Assembly: GCA_016714895.1 (NCBI GenBank)
Contig: JADKBV010000004.1
Location: 62,001 to 126,000, forward strand
Direction: 5' to 3'
Source: Saprospiraceae bacterium
GTDB taxonomy: Bacteria > Bacteroidota > Bacteroidia > Chitinophagales > Saprospiraceae
DNA length: 64,000 nucleotides
Position numbers and translations under genes: made by a program. Below the pieces are notes generated by a model, which was given only the letters and a program-made list of their open reading frames with translations, was not told the DNA's origin and did not search any database. Numbering within the stretch: position 1 is the first letter of the stretch; each line of letters opens with the position of its first letter. This document shows positions 17,269 to 25,499 of the stretch, piece after piece.

Positions 17269-18447
17269 ATGAATAACGCATATATAGTTTCTGCACTCCG
17301 CACACCTTTGGGAAGTTTCGGAGGATCCCTTGCTTCTGTACCGGCTACCGAACTCGGAGCCCAGGTCATCAAAGCGACATTGACCAAAAACAACCTTACA
17401 GGAGAAGAAATTGACGAAGTTTTTGTAGGTCATGTGGTTCAGGCAAATGCCGGTCAGGCTCCTGCAAGACAGGCAGCTCTCAAAGGTGGTGTTCATGTCA
17501 AAACCCCTTGTACCACAGTCAATAAAGTGTGTGCTTCTGGTATGAAATCTGTCATGTTTGCAGCACAATCCGTTCAATTGGGTCAAAATGACCTGGTTTT
17601 GGCAGGTGGTATGGAAAATATGTCATCCATCCCTTTTTATCTTGGAAAAGCAAGATACGGTTATGGGTATGGCAACAGTGAATTGACCGACGGATTGGTA
17701 AGAGATGGTTTGGCTGATGCGTATTCCGGTGGTGCCATGGGATGTTTTGGTGATGCAACCGCAGCAAAATTTGATATTTCCAGAGAAGAACAGGATGCCT
17801 TTGCCATTCAGTCGTACCAAAGAAGTGCAGCTGCCTGGGAAAGTGGAAAATTTGCCGGTGAAGTCGTTGGTGTGGAATTAAAAGATAAAAAAGGGAATGT
17901 CAGGGTTTTTGACCAGGACGAAGAATATAAAAATGTTTTTTTCGATAAAATACCAACTTTAAGACCGGTATTTACCAAAGAAGGGACGGTCACCGCTGCC
18001 AATGCATCAACCATCAATGATGGTGCAGCGATGTTGTTGGTAGCCGGTGAAGATGCTGTCAAAAAATATAATCTTACACCTGTAGCCAGAATCGTGGCTT
18101 ACGCGGATGCTGCTCAGGAACCAGAATGGTTTACCACAGCTCCTGTAATTGCTGCAAAAAAAGTGTTGGAAAGGGCAGGTTTACAACTGAGTGACATCGA
18201 CTTTTTTGAAGTCAATGAAGCATTTTCAGTAGTGGCTTTGGCATTCATTAAACAAATGGGTATTTCTCAGGATAAAGTGAATGTTTTTGGCGGTGCGGTT
18301 TCCTTAGGTCATCCATTGGGTTGTTCAGGAGCCAGAATCCTTTGTACTTTGCAGAATGTCTTACAACAAAATGGCGGTCGTTATGGTATGGCAGCTATCT
18401 GTAACGGTGGTGGCGGAGCAAGTGCGATGATCATAGAAAAATTATAG
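17269..18447 (+). CDS. Acetyl-CoA C-acetyltransferase (thiolase)
   Basis: Thiolases catalyse reversible condensation of two acetyl-CoA or thiolysis of 3-ketoacyl-CoA. From the ATG at 17269 the protein has 392 residues, the normal length. Catalytic residues are complete: C88 (NKVCASGMKSV), H348 (GHPLGCSGAR) and C378 (CNGGGGASAM), with NEAFSV also present. It most resembles biosynthetic/degradative acetoacetyl-CoA thiolases (AtoB/PhaA type) rather than FadA, but chain-length preference cannot be fixed from sequence. It is followed after two bases by an NAD(P)-binding protein and has a -7 box just upstream, giving a two-gene operon. Confidence 0.92.
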   Translation: MNNAYIVSALRTPLGSFGGSLASVPATELGAQVIKATLTKNNLTGEEIDEVFVGHVVQANAGQAPARQAALKGGVHVKTPCTTVNKVCASGMKSVMFAAQSVQLGQNDLVLAGGMENMSSIPFYLGKARYGYGYGNSELTDGLVRDGLADAYSGGAMGCFGDATAAKFDISREEQDAFAIQSYQRSAAAWESGKFAGEVVGVELKDKKGNVRVFDQDEEYKNVFFDKIPTLRPVFTKEGTVTAANASTINDGAAMLLVAGEDAVKKYNLTPVARIVAYADAAQEPEWFTTAPVIAAKKVLERAGLQLSDIDFFEVNEAFSVVALAFIKQMGISQDKVNVFGGAVSLGHPLGCSGARILCTLQNVLQQNGGRYGMAAICNGGGGASAMIIEKL

Positions 18448-18449
18448 AA

Positions 18450-19124
18450 ATGGCTGGTCTTACAGCCATTGTCTACGGCTCCACAGGATTGATTGGCAAA
18501 GAATTGGTGTCTTTGCTGATAGGTTCAGAAAAATATACAAACATCATATTACCTGTCAGGAAAGTGCAAAACACCTTCACTTCCCTGAAGATAAAAGAAA
18601 TCGTTGTTAACTTTGAGAACCTGGTCGATTTTAGGGAAAACCTGAAGGCGGATGTTGCTTTTTTATGTCTCGGAACGACGATGGCCAAAGCTAAAAGCAA
18701 AGAAGCGTTTTACAAAGTAGATTTTACCTATACGGCTGAAGCGGCAAAACTGGCTTGTGAAAACGGATCAAGTCATCTATTGTTGGTTTCTTCATTAGGC
18801 GCAGACACAAAATCTAAGGTATATTATTCGAAAGTAAAAGGAGAAATAGAACAATATATTTCCGAGCTATCCTGCGAAAAAGTTTCTATCTTCAGACCTT
18901 CCCTTTTGTTGGGAAACCGCACAGAAAAAAGATTCGGAGAGGCTTTGGCCATTCGGTTTTTCAGATTGTTTTCCTTTTTATTTGTTGGTCCTTTACGTAT
19001 GTACAAAGGTATCGAAGCTCATGACGTTGCCAAAGCTATGTTATATCAAAGTCTGTTTCCGCAGGCCTCCAAAAGGGAAATATTCCTTTCTCATCAGATA
19101 CAAATGATCGCAGATAAAGCCTGA
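18450..19124 (+). CDS. NAD(P)-binding Rossmann protein, HTATIP2/Fmp52-like
   Basis: The 224-residue cytosolic protein has an N-terminal dinucleotide-binding motif, AIVYGSTGLIGKEL, followed by LPVRK, an FLCLGTTMAKAKS block, the segment LLLVSSLGADTKSKVYYSKVKGE with a possible catalytic Y-x-x-x-K, and a C-terminal IFRPSLLLGNR. This is the pattern of atypical short-chain dehydrogenases related to HTATIP2/TIP30 and yeast Fmp52. The reaction and substrate are unknown. It starts two bases after the thiolase stop, so the two are co-expressed, but a joint pathway is only a guess. Confidence 0.8.
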   Translation: MAGLTAIVYGSTGLIGKELVSLLIGSEKYTNIILPVRKVQNTFTSLKIKEIVVNFENLVDFRENLKADVAFLCLGTTMAKAKSKEAFYKVDFTYTAEAAKLACENGSSHLLLVSSLGADTKSKVYYSKVKGEIEQYISELSCEKVSIFRPSLLLGNRTEKRFGEALAIRFFRLFSFLFVGPLRMYKGIEAHDVAKAMLYQSLFPQASKREIFLSHQIQMIADKA

Positions 19125-19143
19125 ACAAATTCCATTTTTTATA

Positions 19144-19172
19144 AAAGAAAAAGGCTGTCACTTTTGACAGCC
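19144..19172 (-). terminator. Intrinsic terminator, minus strand, overlapping a mini-ORF stop
   Basis: On the minus strand GGCTGTCA (19172-19165) and TGACAGCC (19160-19153) form a perfect 8-bp stem with a 4-base loop, followed by TTTTT and then CTTT. On the plus strand no T-run follows, so it terminates minus-strand transcripts coming from the envelope-protein gene at 19384-20451. The TGA stop of a 20-residue ORF lies inside the 3' arm. Confidence 0.7.
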
Positions 19173-19220
19173 CGGACTACCATCGTAGTACAATCCCAAA
19201 ATAGCTATAGTTTTTTTCAT
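19158..19220 (-). CDS. Mini-ORF, 20 residues, ending inside a terminator
   Basis: The ORF begins MKKTIAILG and ends GSPGCQK, with a single cysteine. It is downstream of, and on the same strand as, the envelope-protein gene, and follows two other mini-ORFs that also begin MKK. Its last codons and stop form the terminator hairpin, an arrangement seen in leader/attenuator peptides. Whether it is translated is unknown; no family is recognised. Confidence 0.35.
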   Translation of the reverse strand: MKKTIAILGLYYDGSPGCQK

Positions 19221-19243
19221 GTTCAGCAGATTCCGGTTGATTC

Positions 19244-19276
19244 TTATTTATTAATAAAAACAATCGTTTTTTTCAT
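19244..19276 (-). CDS. Mini-ORF, 10 residues (MKKTIVFINK)
   Basis: This tiny ORF starts with ATG overlapping the TGA of the preceding 18-residue mini-ORF (ATGA). Its first residues repeat the MKK-(T/A)-I pattern of the other two. It could be a decayed duplicate of the same start region rather than a gene. Confidence 0.2.
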   Translation of the reverse strand: MKKTIVFINK

Positions 19277-19329
19277 AGCCTGTCGTTTTTTTTGAAGTAG
19301 TTTTTTCCATAAACAATAGCTTTTTTCAT
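19273..19329 (-). CDS. Mini-ORF, 18 residues (begins MKKAIVYG)
   Basis: An 18-codon ORF in the 3' region of the envelope-protein transcript. It is lysine-rich (KNYFKKNDRL at the end) and its stop overlaps the next ATG by four bases. Two further ATG-GAAAAAA starts at 19360 and 19310 on the same strand share the sequence pattern, so the region looks like an array of related starts. Confidence 0.2.
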   Translation of the reverse strand: MKKAIVYGKNYFKKNDRL

Positions 19330-19383
19330 AGATACAGTTGTTTTTATTACTTTTTTCCATTTACATTTTTCCTCTGGCAGTGT

Positions 19384-20451
19384 TTAACTTCTTTTCAGGT
19401 TAAATCCAAAGGATACCCCAAAACGAACATCATCTGCAGGAATAACATAAAAGTTGATGGGAATATTTAATTTTCCTGATCTGAGCGAATAACCACCGGC
19501 TATAACCACAAAGCTTGAAAAATTGAGTTTGCCTCTGCTATCCATTCTTGACTCAACTTCCCTGACATTTGGAAAATCTTCAGCCAATTGCCACACTTCA
19601 TCTACTAAAACCATATCTGCTTTTTTGACTACGTTAAAGGCCGGTCCGATGGCAAATTCTATTCCGTTTTTATTGCTTCGGATACCATTGAGAATCGCAA
19701 CACTAGGGATGAATAAACCCTGATCCATACCTGTTATGGTTGGAATAAACTCTACCAAAGCCTGCCATTTACCTTCGTTGAGATATTGAGCCTCAAACTG
19801 ATAACCTATTTGAAAAAAGGCTGGTCGGGCATCAAATCCACCATTGTACTTTTCTCTTCCCAGAATTTTGGCAGTTTCTCCTGTAAAAAAGGTATAACCC
19901 ATCCTTGGACCTGAAAGATTCAAACGTTGGTATTCAGGATTGTTCATAGCACTTTCATAGGATTCTTTGTTGGACAAACTGTTGACAATAGACTGATCAT
20001 TGGTTACAGAAAAAAGATCATTCACCAATAAAGTAATCATGGTATTAACTTTCTGTGGAATAAATAAAAACTCCCGAACCACTTCTTTTTCAATTTTGTC
20101 TTCTTTGACATTAATCATTCTCAACCTCAGGAAAAGCGCATCACCCAATTTGTCTGCACTTCCTGTCATAACAAAATTTGTGTTTAAATGTCCTCCTGCG
20201 GCCAAGAGACAACTTTGACTGAAACATGTACCGGATTCAATATTTTGAGCCGATAATACTTCATGGATTTCATACCGGTCAATCAATTGATACTTTGAAT
20301 GTTTGCTGATTTCTACTCTTACCATTTCAAGCAGTTCATCGGGTCTGAGTTCCTGCTGATTGGCATCAAAACTTACAATAGCTAATCTTGGGGCTTGTGC
20401 TGTTAAAAAAACAGGTATTAAAAGGGCGAATAAAAAAATTACATTTTTCAT
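19384..20451 (-). CDS. Exported envelope protein: CsgG/TolB-like N-domain plus barrel-like C-domain
   Basis: The 355-residue protein has a signal peptide (about 1-18, cleaved after TAQ). Residues 20-150 form an alpha/beta domain with RLAIVSFDAN, a RYEIHEVLSAQ segment and NFVMTGSADKLG, resembling the nucleotide-free TolB/CsgG/LpoB-like fold that senses or assembles envelope components. Two cysteines (GTCFSQSC) in that domain could form a disulfide. Residues 180-355 are rich in amphipathic strands ending in the aromatic, Gly-rich VRFGVSFGFNL, as in outer-membrane barrels or barrel-like domains. Function is unknown. A TACCTTTG box lies 32 bases upstream, and mini-ORFs plus a terminator follow. 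Confidence 0.6.
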   Translation of the reverse strand: MKNVIFLFALLIPVFLTAQAPRLAIVSFDANQQELRPDELLEMVRVEISKHSKYQLIDRYEIHEVLSAQNIESGTCFSQSCLLAAGGHLNTNFVMTGSADKLGDALFLRLRMINVKEDKIEKEVVREFLFIPQKVNTMITLLVNDLFSVTNDQSIVNSLSNKESYESAMNNPEYQRLNLSGPRMGYTFFTGETAKILGREKYNGGFDARPAFFQIGYQFEAQYLNEGKWQALVEFIPTITGMDQGLFIPSVAILNGIRSNKNGIEFAIGPAFNVVKKADMVLVDEVWQLAEDFPNVREVESRMDSRGKLNFSSFVVIAGGYSLRSGKLNIPINFYVIPADDVRFGVSFGFNLKRS

Positions 20452-20482
20452 ATGTATTTGTTTTTTAAGTGAATTAATACTG

Positions 20483-20490
20483 CAAAGGTA
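20483..20490 (-). promoter_or_regulatory. -7 box for the envelope protein gene
   Basis: On the minus strand this is TACCTTTG, a full TAnnTTTG match, 32 bases from the ATG. No convincing TTG element was found upstream. Confidence 0.45.
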
Positions 20491-20648
20491 GGTGGCCGGA
20501 AAACCTAAAACTTATTAAATATTAATACACTTTAATACAAACACCCTTAAATACTACATACTGTACAAATTTAACAAAATGATAAGAATATAAATATCCC
20601 CATTTAATTTTTTATTATAATAATTAACCATAATTATTATTTTATAAT

Positions 20649-20656
20649 TATTTTTG
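20649..20656 (+). promoter_or_regulatory. -7 box for the HTH protein gene
   Basis: TATTTTTG matches TAnnTTTG in full and lies 24 bases before the ATG. The surrounding 229-bp divergent gap is extremely AT-rich and contains no gene. Confidence 0.4.
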
Positions 20657-20680
20657 TCAATATTTTATTAATATTAAATA

Positions 20681-21670
20681 ATGGAAATTCAACAAATATT
20701 ATTCAAAGCCTGCAAAGACAAATATCAGGGAGAAAACTTTGCGCAATATGTTGCAGACTTGCTCCACGTCAATCCTGATGCAGCTTACAGAAGGATGAGG
20801 GGAACCACAGCCCTGACCCTGGAAGAGATCACCCTTCTATGCCGCCACTTCCAGGTATCTTTTGATTCAGTGATGTCGTATCAAAGCAAACTCGTTCCTT
20901 TTCAGTTTAATGCCATGTTTAAGGATAAGTTTCACATCATTGAATATCTTCAGAGTATTTTATCCGCTGTAAAAAATATGTCGGAGCATAAAAAAGGTCA
21001 GATATCCATGACCGCCATGGATCTGCCGTATTTCAGACAATTTGGATTCAAACACCTCAGTCGGTTTAAATTGTTTTTCTGGCAAAGGTCCGTACTCAAC
21101 CTTGAAAATCACCGGCACAAAAAATTTGATGCCGAAGAAGTCATCGTCGACTATGAAAACATCACCGATTTAATCAATTATTACTATCATGGTGTGGCCT
21201 CTTATGAAATCTGGGCCCCGGAGACTATCGACAGCACTTTAAAACAAATTCAATATTATATCGATTCAGGTCTTTTTGCCTCGAAAAATGATTTTGACAA
21301 AATCTGCGACGACCTCGATGCATTGTTTGACAAACTCGAAAGAGAAGCTGAATCCGGAAAAAAATCCATCCTCAACGAAAATGGATATCTGAGTTCTCCG
21401 TTTGAAATGTATCAAAGTGACATCTACATCTCTAATAATTGTATCCAGGCTACCGTAGGTAAAGAAGTTTATACCTATATTACCTTCAACTCCTTTAATC
21501 ACCTGATGACGTTTGCGCCAGATTTTTCGGAAGAATGCGGCAAATGGGTCGAACAAATGCGGAATAAATCCATCCTGCTTTCAGAAGTATCAGAAAAATA
21601 TCGTTTTCAGTTTTTTTTAGCCCAAAGAAAAAAAATCAACCAACTCAGGGAAATGTATCACACTTTGTAA
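20681..21670 (+). CDS. HTH-type DNA-binding protein of a Bacteroidota family
   Basis: The 329-residue protein has an N-terminal Cro/BetR-like helix-turn-helix (about residues 1-65): the segment FAQYVADLLHVNPDAAYRR, with a RMRGTTALTLEEITLLCRHF recognition part, looks like an XRE-type domain. The remaining 260 residues are helical with conserved aromatic positions (WQRSVLNLENHRHKKF) and no recognised effector motif. Proteins of this layout occur in many copies in Saprospiraceae and other Bacteroidota and are presumed transcription regulators. Target and ligand are unknown. It is divergent from the envelope protein gene, so it may regulate that promoter; this is inference. Confidence 0.7.
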   Translation: MEIQQILFKACKDKYQGENFAQYVADLLHVNPDAAYRRMRGTTALTLEEITLLCRHFQVSFDSVMSYQSKLVPFQFNAMFKDKFHIIEYLQSILSAVKNMSEHKKGQISMTAMDLPYFRQFGFKHLSRFKLFFWQRSVLNLENHRHKKFDAEEVIVDYENITDLINYYYHGVASYEIWAPETIDSTLKQIQYYIDSGLFASKNDFDKICDDLDALFDKLEREAESGKKSILNENGYLSSPFEMYQSDIYISNNCIQATVGKEVYTYITFNSFNHLMTFAPDFSEECGKWVEQMRNKSILLSEVSEKYRFQFFLAQRKKINQLREMYHTL

Positions 21671-21778
21671 GTCACCAATTCTCATACGATTCCCGACCAG
21701 ATAAAACAATCCTGTTTTCAGACCGTTTATTATCTGATCATACAAAATCAGCTTTCGCAATATAAAATCAAAACAAAC

Positions 21779-22531
21779 ATGAAGCTTATATCCTGGAATG
21801 TCAACGGTATCAGGGCCGTGGTTCAAAAAAATTTTTTATCTCAATTTACATCGTTTAATGCCGACATTGTTTGTCTGCAGGAAACCAAAGCACAGGAATA
21901 TCAGGTAAAAGAAGCATTGTCGTCTTTGTCTGATTATTATATTCACAGCAATGAAGCAGAAAAAAAGGGTTATTCCGGTGTCTCCATCATTTCCAAACAT
22001 AAACCTGTCTCTGTAGAAAAAGATATTCAGATGGAAGAACACGACAACGAAGGTCGCGTGATCACCGCAGAATTTGATTCCTTTTATCTCGTGAATGTCT
22101 ACGTTCCTAATAGTGGGGATGGTTTGAAAAGACTGGATTACCGACAGCAATGGGATCGCGATTTCGGCAATTTCCTTGAAGCGAAAAGAAAACTAAAACC
22201 GGTTATCGTCACCGGTGATTTTAACGTGGCTCATCAGCCTATTGATCTTGCCCGACCTAAAGAAAATTACAACAAAACTTCCGGGTATACGCAGGCAGAG
22301 ATCGACGGGATGACTTACCTTCACGGAAAAGGATTTGTCGATTCCTTCAGACAACTATACCCGGACAAAGTTCAATATTCCTTTTGGAGTGCACGGTTTG
22401 GTGCCCGTGCCAAAAACCTGGGCTGGAGACTGGATTATTTTCTGGTAGATCAAAATCTTCCCTTTAAAGATGCCGGCATTCTGGATCAGGAGATGGGCTC
22501 GGATCATTGTCCTATCTATTTAGAGTTATAA
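21779..22531 (+). CDS. xth: Exodeoxyribonuclease III / AP endonuclease
   Basis: This 250-residue enzyme of the exonuclease III family acts in base-excision repair, cutting DNA at abasic sites and removing 3' blocking groups. The conserved residues are present: N in SWNVNGIRA, E in CLQETKA, YVPNSGDG, the TGDFNVAH catalytic Asp/Asn pair, the W-R-LDYFLV block, and the GSDHCPI Asp-His pair. Length is normal. It precedes the radical SAM gene by 20 bases and may be co-transcribed with it, without evident functional connection. Confidence 0.95.
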   Translation: MKLISWNVNGIRAVVQKNFLSQFTSFNADIVCLQETKAQEYQVKEALSSLSDYYIHSNEAEKKGYSGVSIISKHKPVSVEKDIQMEEHDNEGRVITAEFDSFYLVNVYVPNSGDGLKRLDYRQQWDRDFGNFLEAKRKLKPVIVTGDFNVAHQPIDLARPKENYNKTSGYTQAEIDGMTYLHGKGFVDSFRQLYPDKVQYSFWSARFGARAKNLGWRLDYFLVDQNLPFKDAGILDQEMGSDHCPIYLEL

Positions 22532-22551
22532 TCTGACCCCTTATTTTAAGA

Positions 22552-23583
22552 ATGATGTATACACATGATGTTTTCAGATTTTTGTCCAAACTGACGATCA
22601 AAAGGGTCTGGAATGTCATATTGCTCACCTCTTCTTTCTACCTGACCAAATGGCTGAAAAGACCTATCCAATGGGGATTGCCGATGACCATCTCTTTTGA
22701 ACCCACGACAGCCTGCAATCTTCGATGTCCGGAATGTCCATCAGGTTTGCGTTCTTTTACCAGGGCAACCGGAAATCTGAAATCCGATTTTTTCCGGTCT
22801 ACCATCGATGAATTACATGAAAGATTGTTGTACCTGATTTTTTATTTTCAGGGCGAACCCTACATCAATCCGGAATTTTTGGATATGGTCGCATACGCTC
22901 AGCAAAAAGGGATCTACACCATTACCTCAACCAACGGACATTTTCTCCACGATGAAAATGCCAAAAAAACCATCCTTTCCGGATTGGACAGGCTGATCAT
23001 TTCTGTCGATGGTACCACGCAGGAAACCTATGAAAATTATAGGGTGGGCGGCAATCTCGAAGCTGTACTGCAAGGTGCCAAAAATGTAGTTTACTGGAAA
23101 AAAGCCTTAAAAAGTACCACACCACACATCATATTTCAGTTTTTGGTCGTCAAACCCAACGAACATCAGATCGAAGAAATTTATGCTCTTGCAAAAGAAA
23201 TCGGCGTGGATGAGGTAAAACTCAAAACAGCCCAGGTGTATGATTACAAAAACGGTAATCCACTGATTCCGGAGCAGGACAAATATTCACGGTATGCCAA
23301 AACCAAAGACGGGACGTACCGGGTTAAAAACGAATTGCTCAATCATTGCTGGAAGTTGTGGCATGCCTGTGTGATCACCTGGGATGGCATGGTGGTACCC
23401 TGTTGTTTTGACAAAGATGCCACCCACAAGCTCGGAAATATAAAGGACGGCACATCATTCAAAAAAATATGGCAGGGAGAGGCTTATGAACGCTTCAGAA
23501 AAACCCTGCTACAGGGAAGGGACAAAATCGATATATGTAATAACTGTACCGAAGGGTGTACCGTTTGGGCATCACAGGACTGA
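22552..23583 (+). CDS. Radical SAM enzyme with SPASM-type C-terminal domain
   Basis: The 343-residue protein has the radical SAM cluster motif C55-N-L-R-C59-P-E-C62 preceded by the ISFEPTTA strand, and the partial-barrel signatures YFQGEPYINPEFLDM and ISVDGTTQETYENYR. The C-terminus carries a cysteine-rich SPASM-like region (CWKLWHACVITWDGMVVPCC, then CNNCTEGC) expected to bind an auxiliary iron-sulfur cluster. Unusually, about 45 residues precede the core and include an amphipathic or membrane-like VILLTSSFYLTKWLKR segment. Such enzymes modify peptides or sugars/lipids; no precursor peptide is visible next to it. Its 3' end overlaps the convergent pseudouridine synthase by 12 bases. Confidence 0.85.
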   Translation: MMYTHDVFRFLSKLTIKRVWNVILLTSSFYLTKWLKRPIQWGLPMTISFEPTTACNLRCPECPSGLRSFTRATGNLKSDFFRSTIDELHERLLYLIFYFQGEPYINPEFLDMVAYAQQKGIYTITSTNGHFLHDENAKKTILSGLDRLIISVDGTTQETYENYRVGGNLEAVLQGAKNVVYWKKALKSTTPHIIFQFLVVKPNEHQIEEIYALAKEIGVDEVKLKTAQVYDYKNGNPLIPEQDKYSRYAKTKDGTYRVKNELLNHCWKLWHACVITWDGMVVPCCFDKDATHKLGNIKDGTSFKKIWQGEAYERFRKTLLQGRDKIDICNNCTEGCTVWASQD

Positions 23584-24279
23584 TTCGTCAACTAAAGACC
23601 AAAGTACATCATTGTCGGGGAGCGGCGCTTTGTACTTATGTACAACACCACTGAGCGGATCGGTAAACTCAAGGCGATAGGACAACAAACATATACTTCT
23701 GTCGAGATTCGGCCTTCGTGAACCGTATTTGAGATCGCCTTTGATCGGCATCTCCATCGTAGCCATTTGTGCCCTGATCTGGTGGTATCTTCCGGTGATA
23801 AGGTCTACCTTCAGCAGGCAGTAATTATCAAAAACCTGCTTTTTTTCGTAAAATAAGACAGATTCTTTGTAACCTTCCATGGCTTCGTCTGCCGTCATGG
23901 CTCTGTTGTGCAGTTTTTTAATATAATGGGTGAGTTTTACCCGGCCTTCTTCCGGTGATCCGCTGACGATGGCAAGGTAAGTTTTGGAGATATCCCTTTC
24001 TTTGATCTTTTCGGTAAACGCTTCAGCAAATTTTTTGGTCTTGCCGAAGATGACGAGACCTGTGACCGGCTGATCAATTCTGTTGAGCACGTAAATCGGC
24101 TTTTTATATTTTTCGGAAAGAATTTTTTCGAGGTCTATCTGTGCCTGGGAAGTAGCCTGAACGGCGATACCATTTCGTTTATACACTACAAGAAAATGTT
24201 CATTTTCTTCCAGAATGGAATAAAGTTCTTTTTTTTTACCTAATTCAAGGAGTTTGTCCCAATCCGGATTGCTATTCAT
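23572..24279 (-). CDS. RluA-family pseudouridine synthase
   Basis: The 235-residue protein isomerises specific uridines to pseudouridine in rRNA or tRNA. The catalytic motif is NRIDQPVTGLVIFGKT, with the essential Asp of the family's RLD motif, followed by KTYLAIVSG and the RYHQIRAQMA motif. The N-terminal S4 domain found in RluB/RluD-type enzymes is absent, so it belongs to a short RluA/TruC-like group common in Bacteroidota. Its ATG lies within the last codons of the upstream DUF4834-like gene (8-base overlap), which indicates translational coupling. The RNA target is not predictable. Confidence 0.88.
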   Translation of the reverse strand: MNSNPDWDKLLELGKKKELYSILEENEHFLVVYKRNGIAVQATSQAQIDLEKILSEKYKKPIYVLNRIDQPVTGLVIFGKTKKFAEAFTEKIKERDISKTYLAIVSGSPEEGRVKLTHYIKKLHNRAMTADEAMEGYKESVLFYEKKQVFDNYCLLKVDLITGRYHQIRAQMATMEMPIKGDLKYGSRRPNLDRSICLLSYRLEFTDPLSGVVHKYKAPLPDNDVLWSLVDESVL

Positions 24280-24436
24280 CTTTGATTTCTTCGTAGTCTA
24301 TGTAATCTCCCTCCCTGGATTTTTGAGATGGATCAGGATTTTGGGTTGGTCTGAAACCACTGCCGGCCTGAATCCTGACAGGAAAAAAACTTTTAATCAA
24401 AAAGTACACAAGAACGGAGAGGATGATATATTTCAA
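24272..24436 (-). CDS. Small single-helix protein, DUF4834-like, TTG start
   Basis: This 54-residue ORF uses TTG because an in-frame TGA lies two codons upstream. The protein has one N-terminal membrane helix (YIILSVLVYFLIKSFF), a short polar linker, and an acidic end GDYIDYEEIKDE. A short membrane anchor followed by a D/E-Y-(V/I)-D-(Y/F)-E-E-(V/I)-K tail is the pattern of DUF4834 proteins in Bacteroidota, whose function is unknown. The stop overlaps the start of the pseudouridine synthase by 8 bases, another sign of a real gene. It is 63 bases downstream of the frameshifted helical-repeat gene. Confidence 0.7.
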   Translation of the reverse strand: MKYIILSVLVYFLIKSFFPVRIQAGSGFRPTQNPDPSQKSREGDYIDYEEIKDE

Positions 24437-24499
24437 CGGTCACATAACTTATTGATATCATAAACGACAGAGGTAACGTTTTTGTTTACGTAGCGCCCT

Positions 24500-25453
24500 C
24501 TAATATCTGGATTTTGACAATTCATCTACCCTTTCCAACAACCAGGACTTGTTGACAATAGATGGATTTTCTTCAATTTCTTTTCTGAGATTCTGAATTT
24601 TTGTTTTTTCAGAAGGTATGATATAAATTAATTTTTTGGTATATTTAACCAGATTTAAGTGTGTTAATTTCCGAGGTTTGGTCAAAGACTTTTCCCTATT
24701 GATATACATTTTGAAAGCATTTAACAATGACTCCAATGCATCAAACTCCCCCAATTTATAATAGGCTGCTATCTGCATTGTTCTGGCACCTAATTGATAC
24801 CAAACATCTTCATAGTTGATGAGTTGCAGGTAATCCAATACTTTTGTATAGTTTTCCCGATTGATTTCCAACCTGGCCAGACTAAAATAGACGGCGTTGT
24901 CCCTGAATTTGGGATTCACATAGGATTTATAATTTTCAATAAAATATTCAGCCCAATTAAATTCTTTTACACGAATAGCCGCAAATACAATGTTTCTAAA
25001 AACCGACACTGAAATTTCGTTATTCTCTTGTATAATGCTACTTTCAACTGATTCTCTGAATAAATTAAAAGCCTCTATATCAAATTCTACAATTGTTTGA
25101 TTTCCTTTATTTATACAATAACTAATGGCTGTTGTGTAAATTTCTCTTTGAAAATCAATATCAAATTTATTAACATGCTCATTTATTAGATTTCTCAATA
25201 TATAATAATACTTTTTATCATTTTCATACAAAAATGTATCACTTATACTTTGATATATATTAATGGTAGGATGGTTACGATATTCTTCAAAAGTCAATAA
25301 GGTAAATACGTAATCCATAAAATTTAATTCAACATCTAATTTATACATTTTTTTCCAGCTCAATAAAGTAACATAGGCACTCAATTTTTCAATTAAAAAA
25401 TAAATATTCAACCATAAAATTACCTCAGTATCTCTTTTCTTTTTCTTAGCCAT
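24500..25453 (-). CDS. C-terminal part (317 residues) of a frameshifted helical-repeat protein
   Basis: The ATG at 25453 is probably not a real start: the same frame stays open upstream to about 25507, reading NENYSATSAVYQYFIKK just before it. The protein is built from paired helices of TPR/SEL1 type (for instance FNWAEYFIENYKSYV and YTKVLDYLQLINYEDVWYQL) and ends ENPSIVNKSWLLERVDEL, the pattern of long helical-repeat proteins of unknown function that occur in many copies in Saprospiraceae. Together with the 136-residue ORF just upstream it would form one protein of about 470 residues. It has no signal peptide and no catalytic motif, so a scaffold role is likely. Confidence 0.65.
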   Translation of the reverse strand: MAKKKKRDTEVILWLNIYFLIEKLSAYVTLLSWKKMYKLDVELNFMDYVFTLLTFEEYRNHPTINIYQSISDTFLYENDKKYYYILRNLINEHVNKFDIDFQREIYTTAISYCINKGNQTIVEFDIEAFNLFRESVESSIIQENNEISVSVFRNIVFAAIRVKEFNWAEYFIENYKSYVNPKFRDNAVYFSLARLEINRENYTKVLDYLQLINYEDVWYQLGARTMQIAAYYKLGEFDALESLLNAFKMYINREKSLTKPRKLTHLNLVKYTKKLIYIIPSEKTKIQNLRKEIEENPSIVNKSWLLERVDELSKSRY

Positions 25454-25499
25454 TTTTTTGATAAAATATTGATATACGGCAGAAGTAGCGGAATAATTT

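Noticed and set aside
22552..23583. RiPP-maturation cluster around the radical SAM/SPASM enzyme
   Set aside because: No precursor peptide, transporter or second maturase lies beside it; the neighbours are exonuclease III and a pseudouridine synthase.
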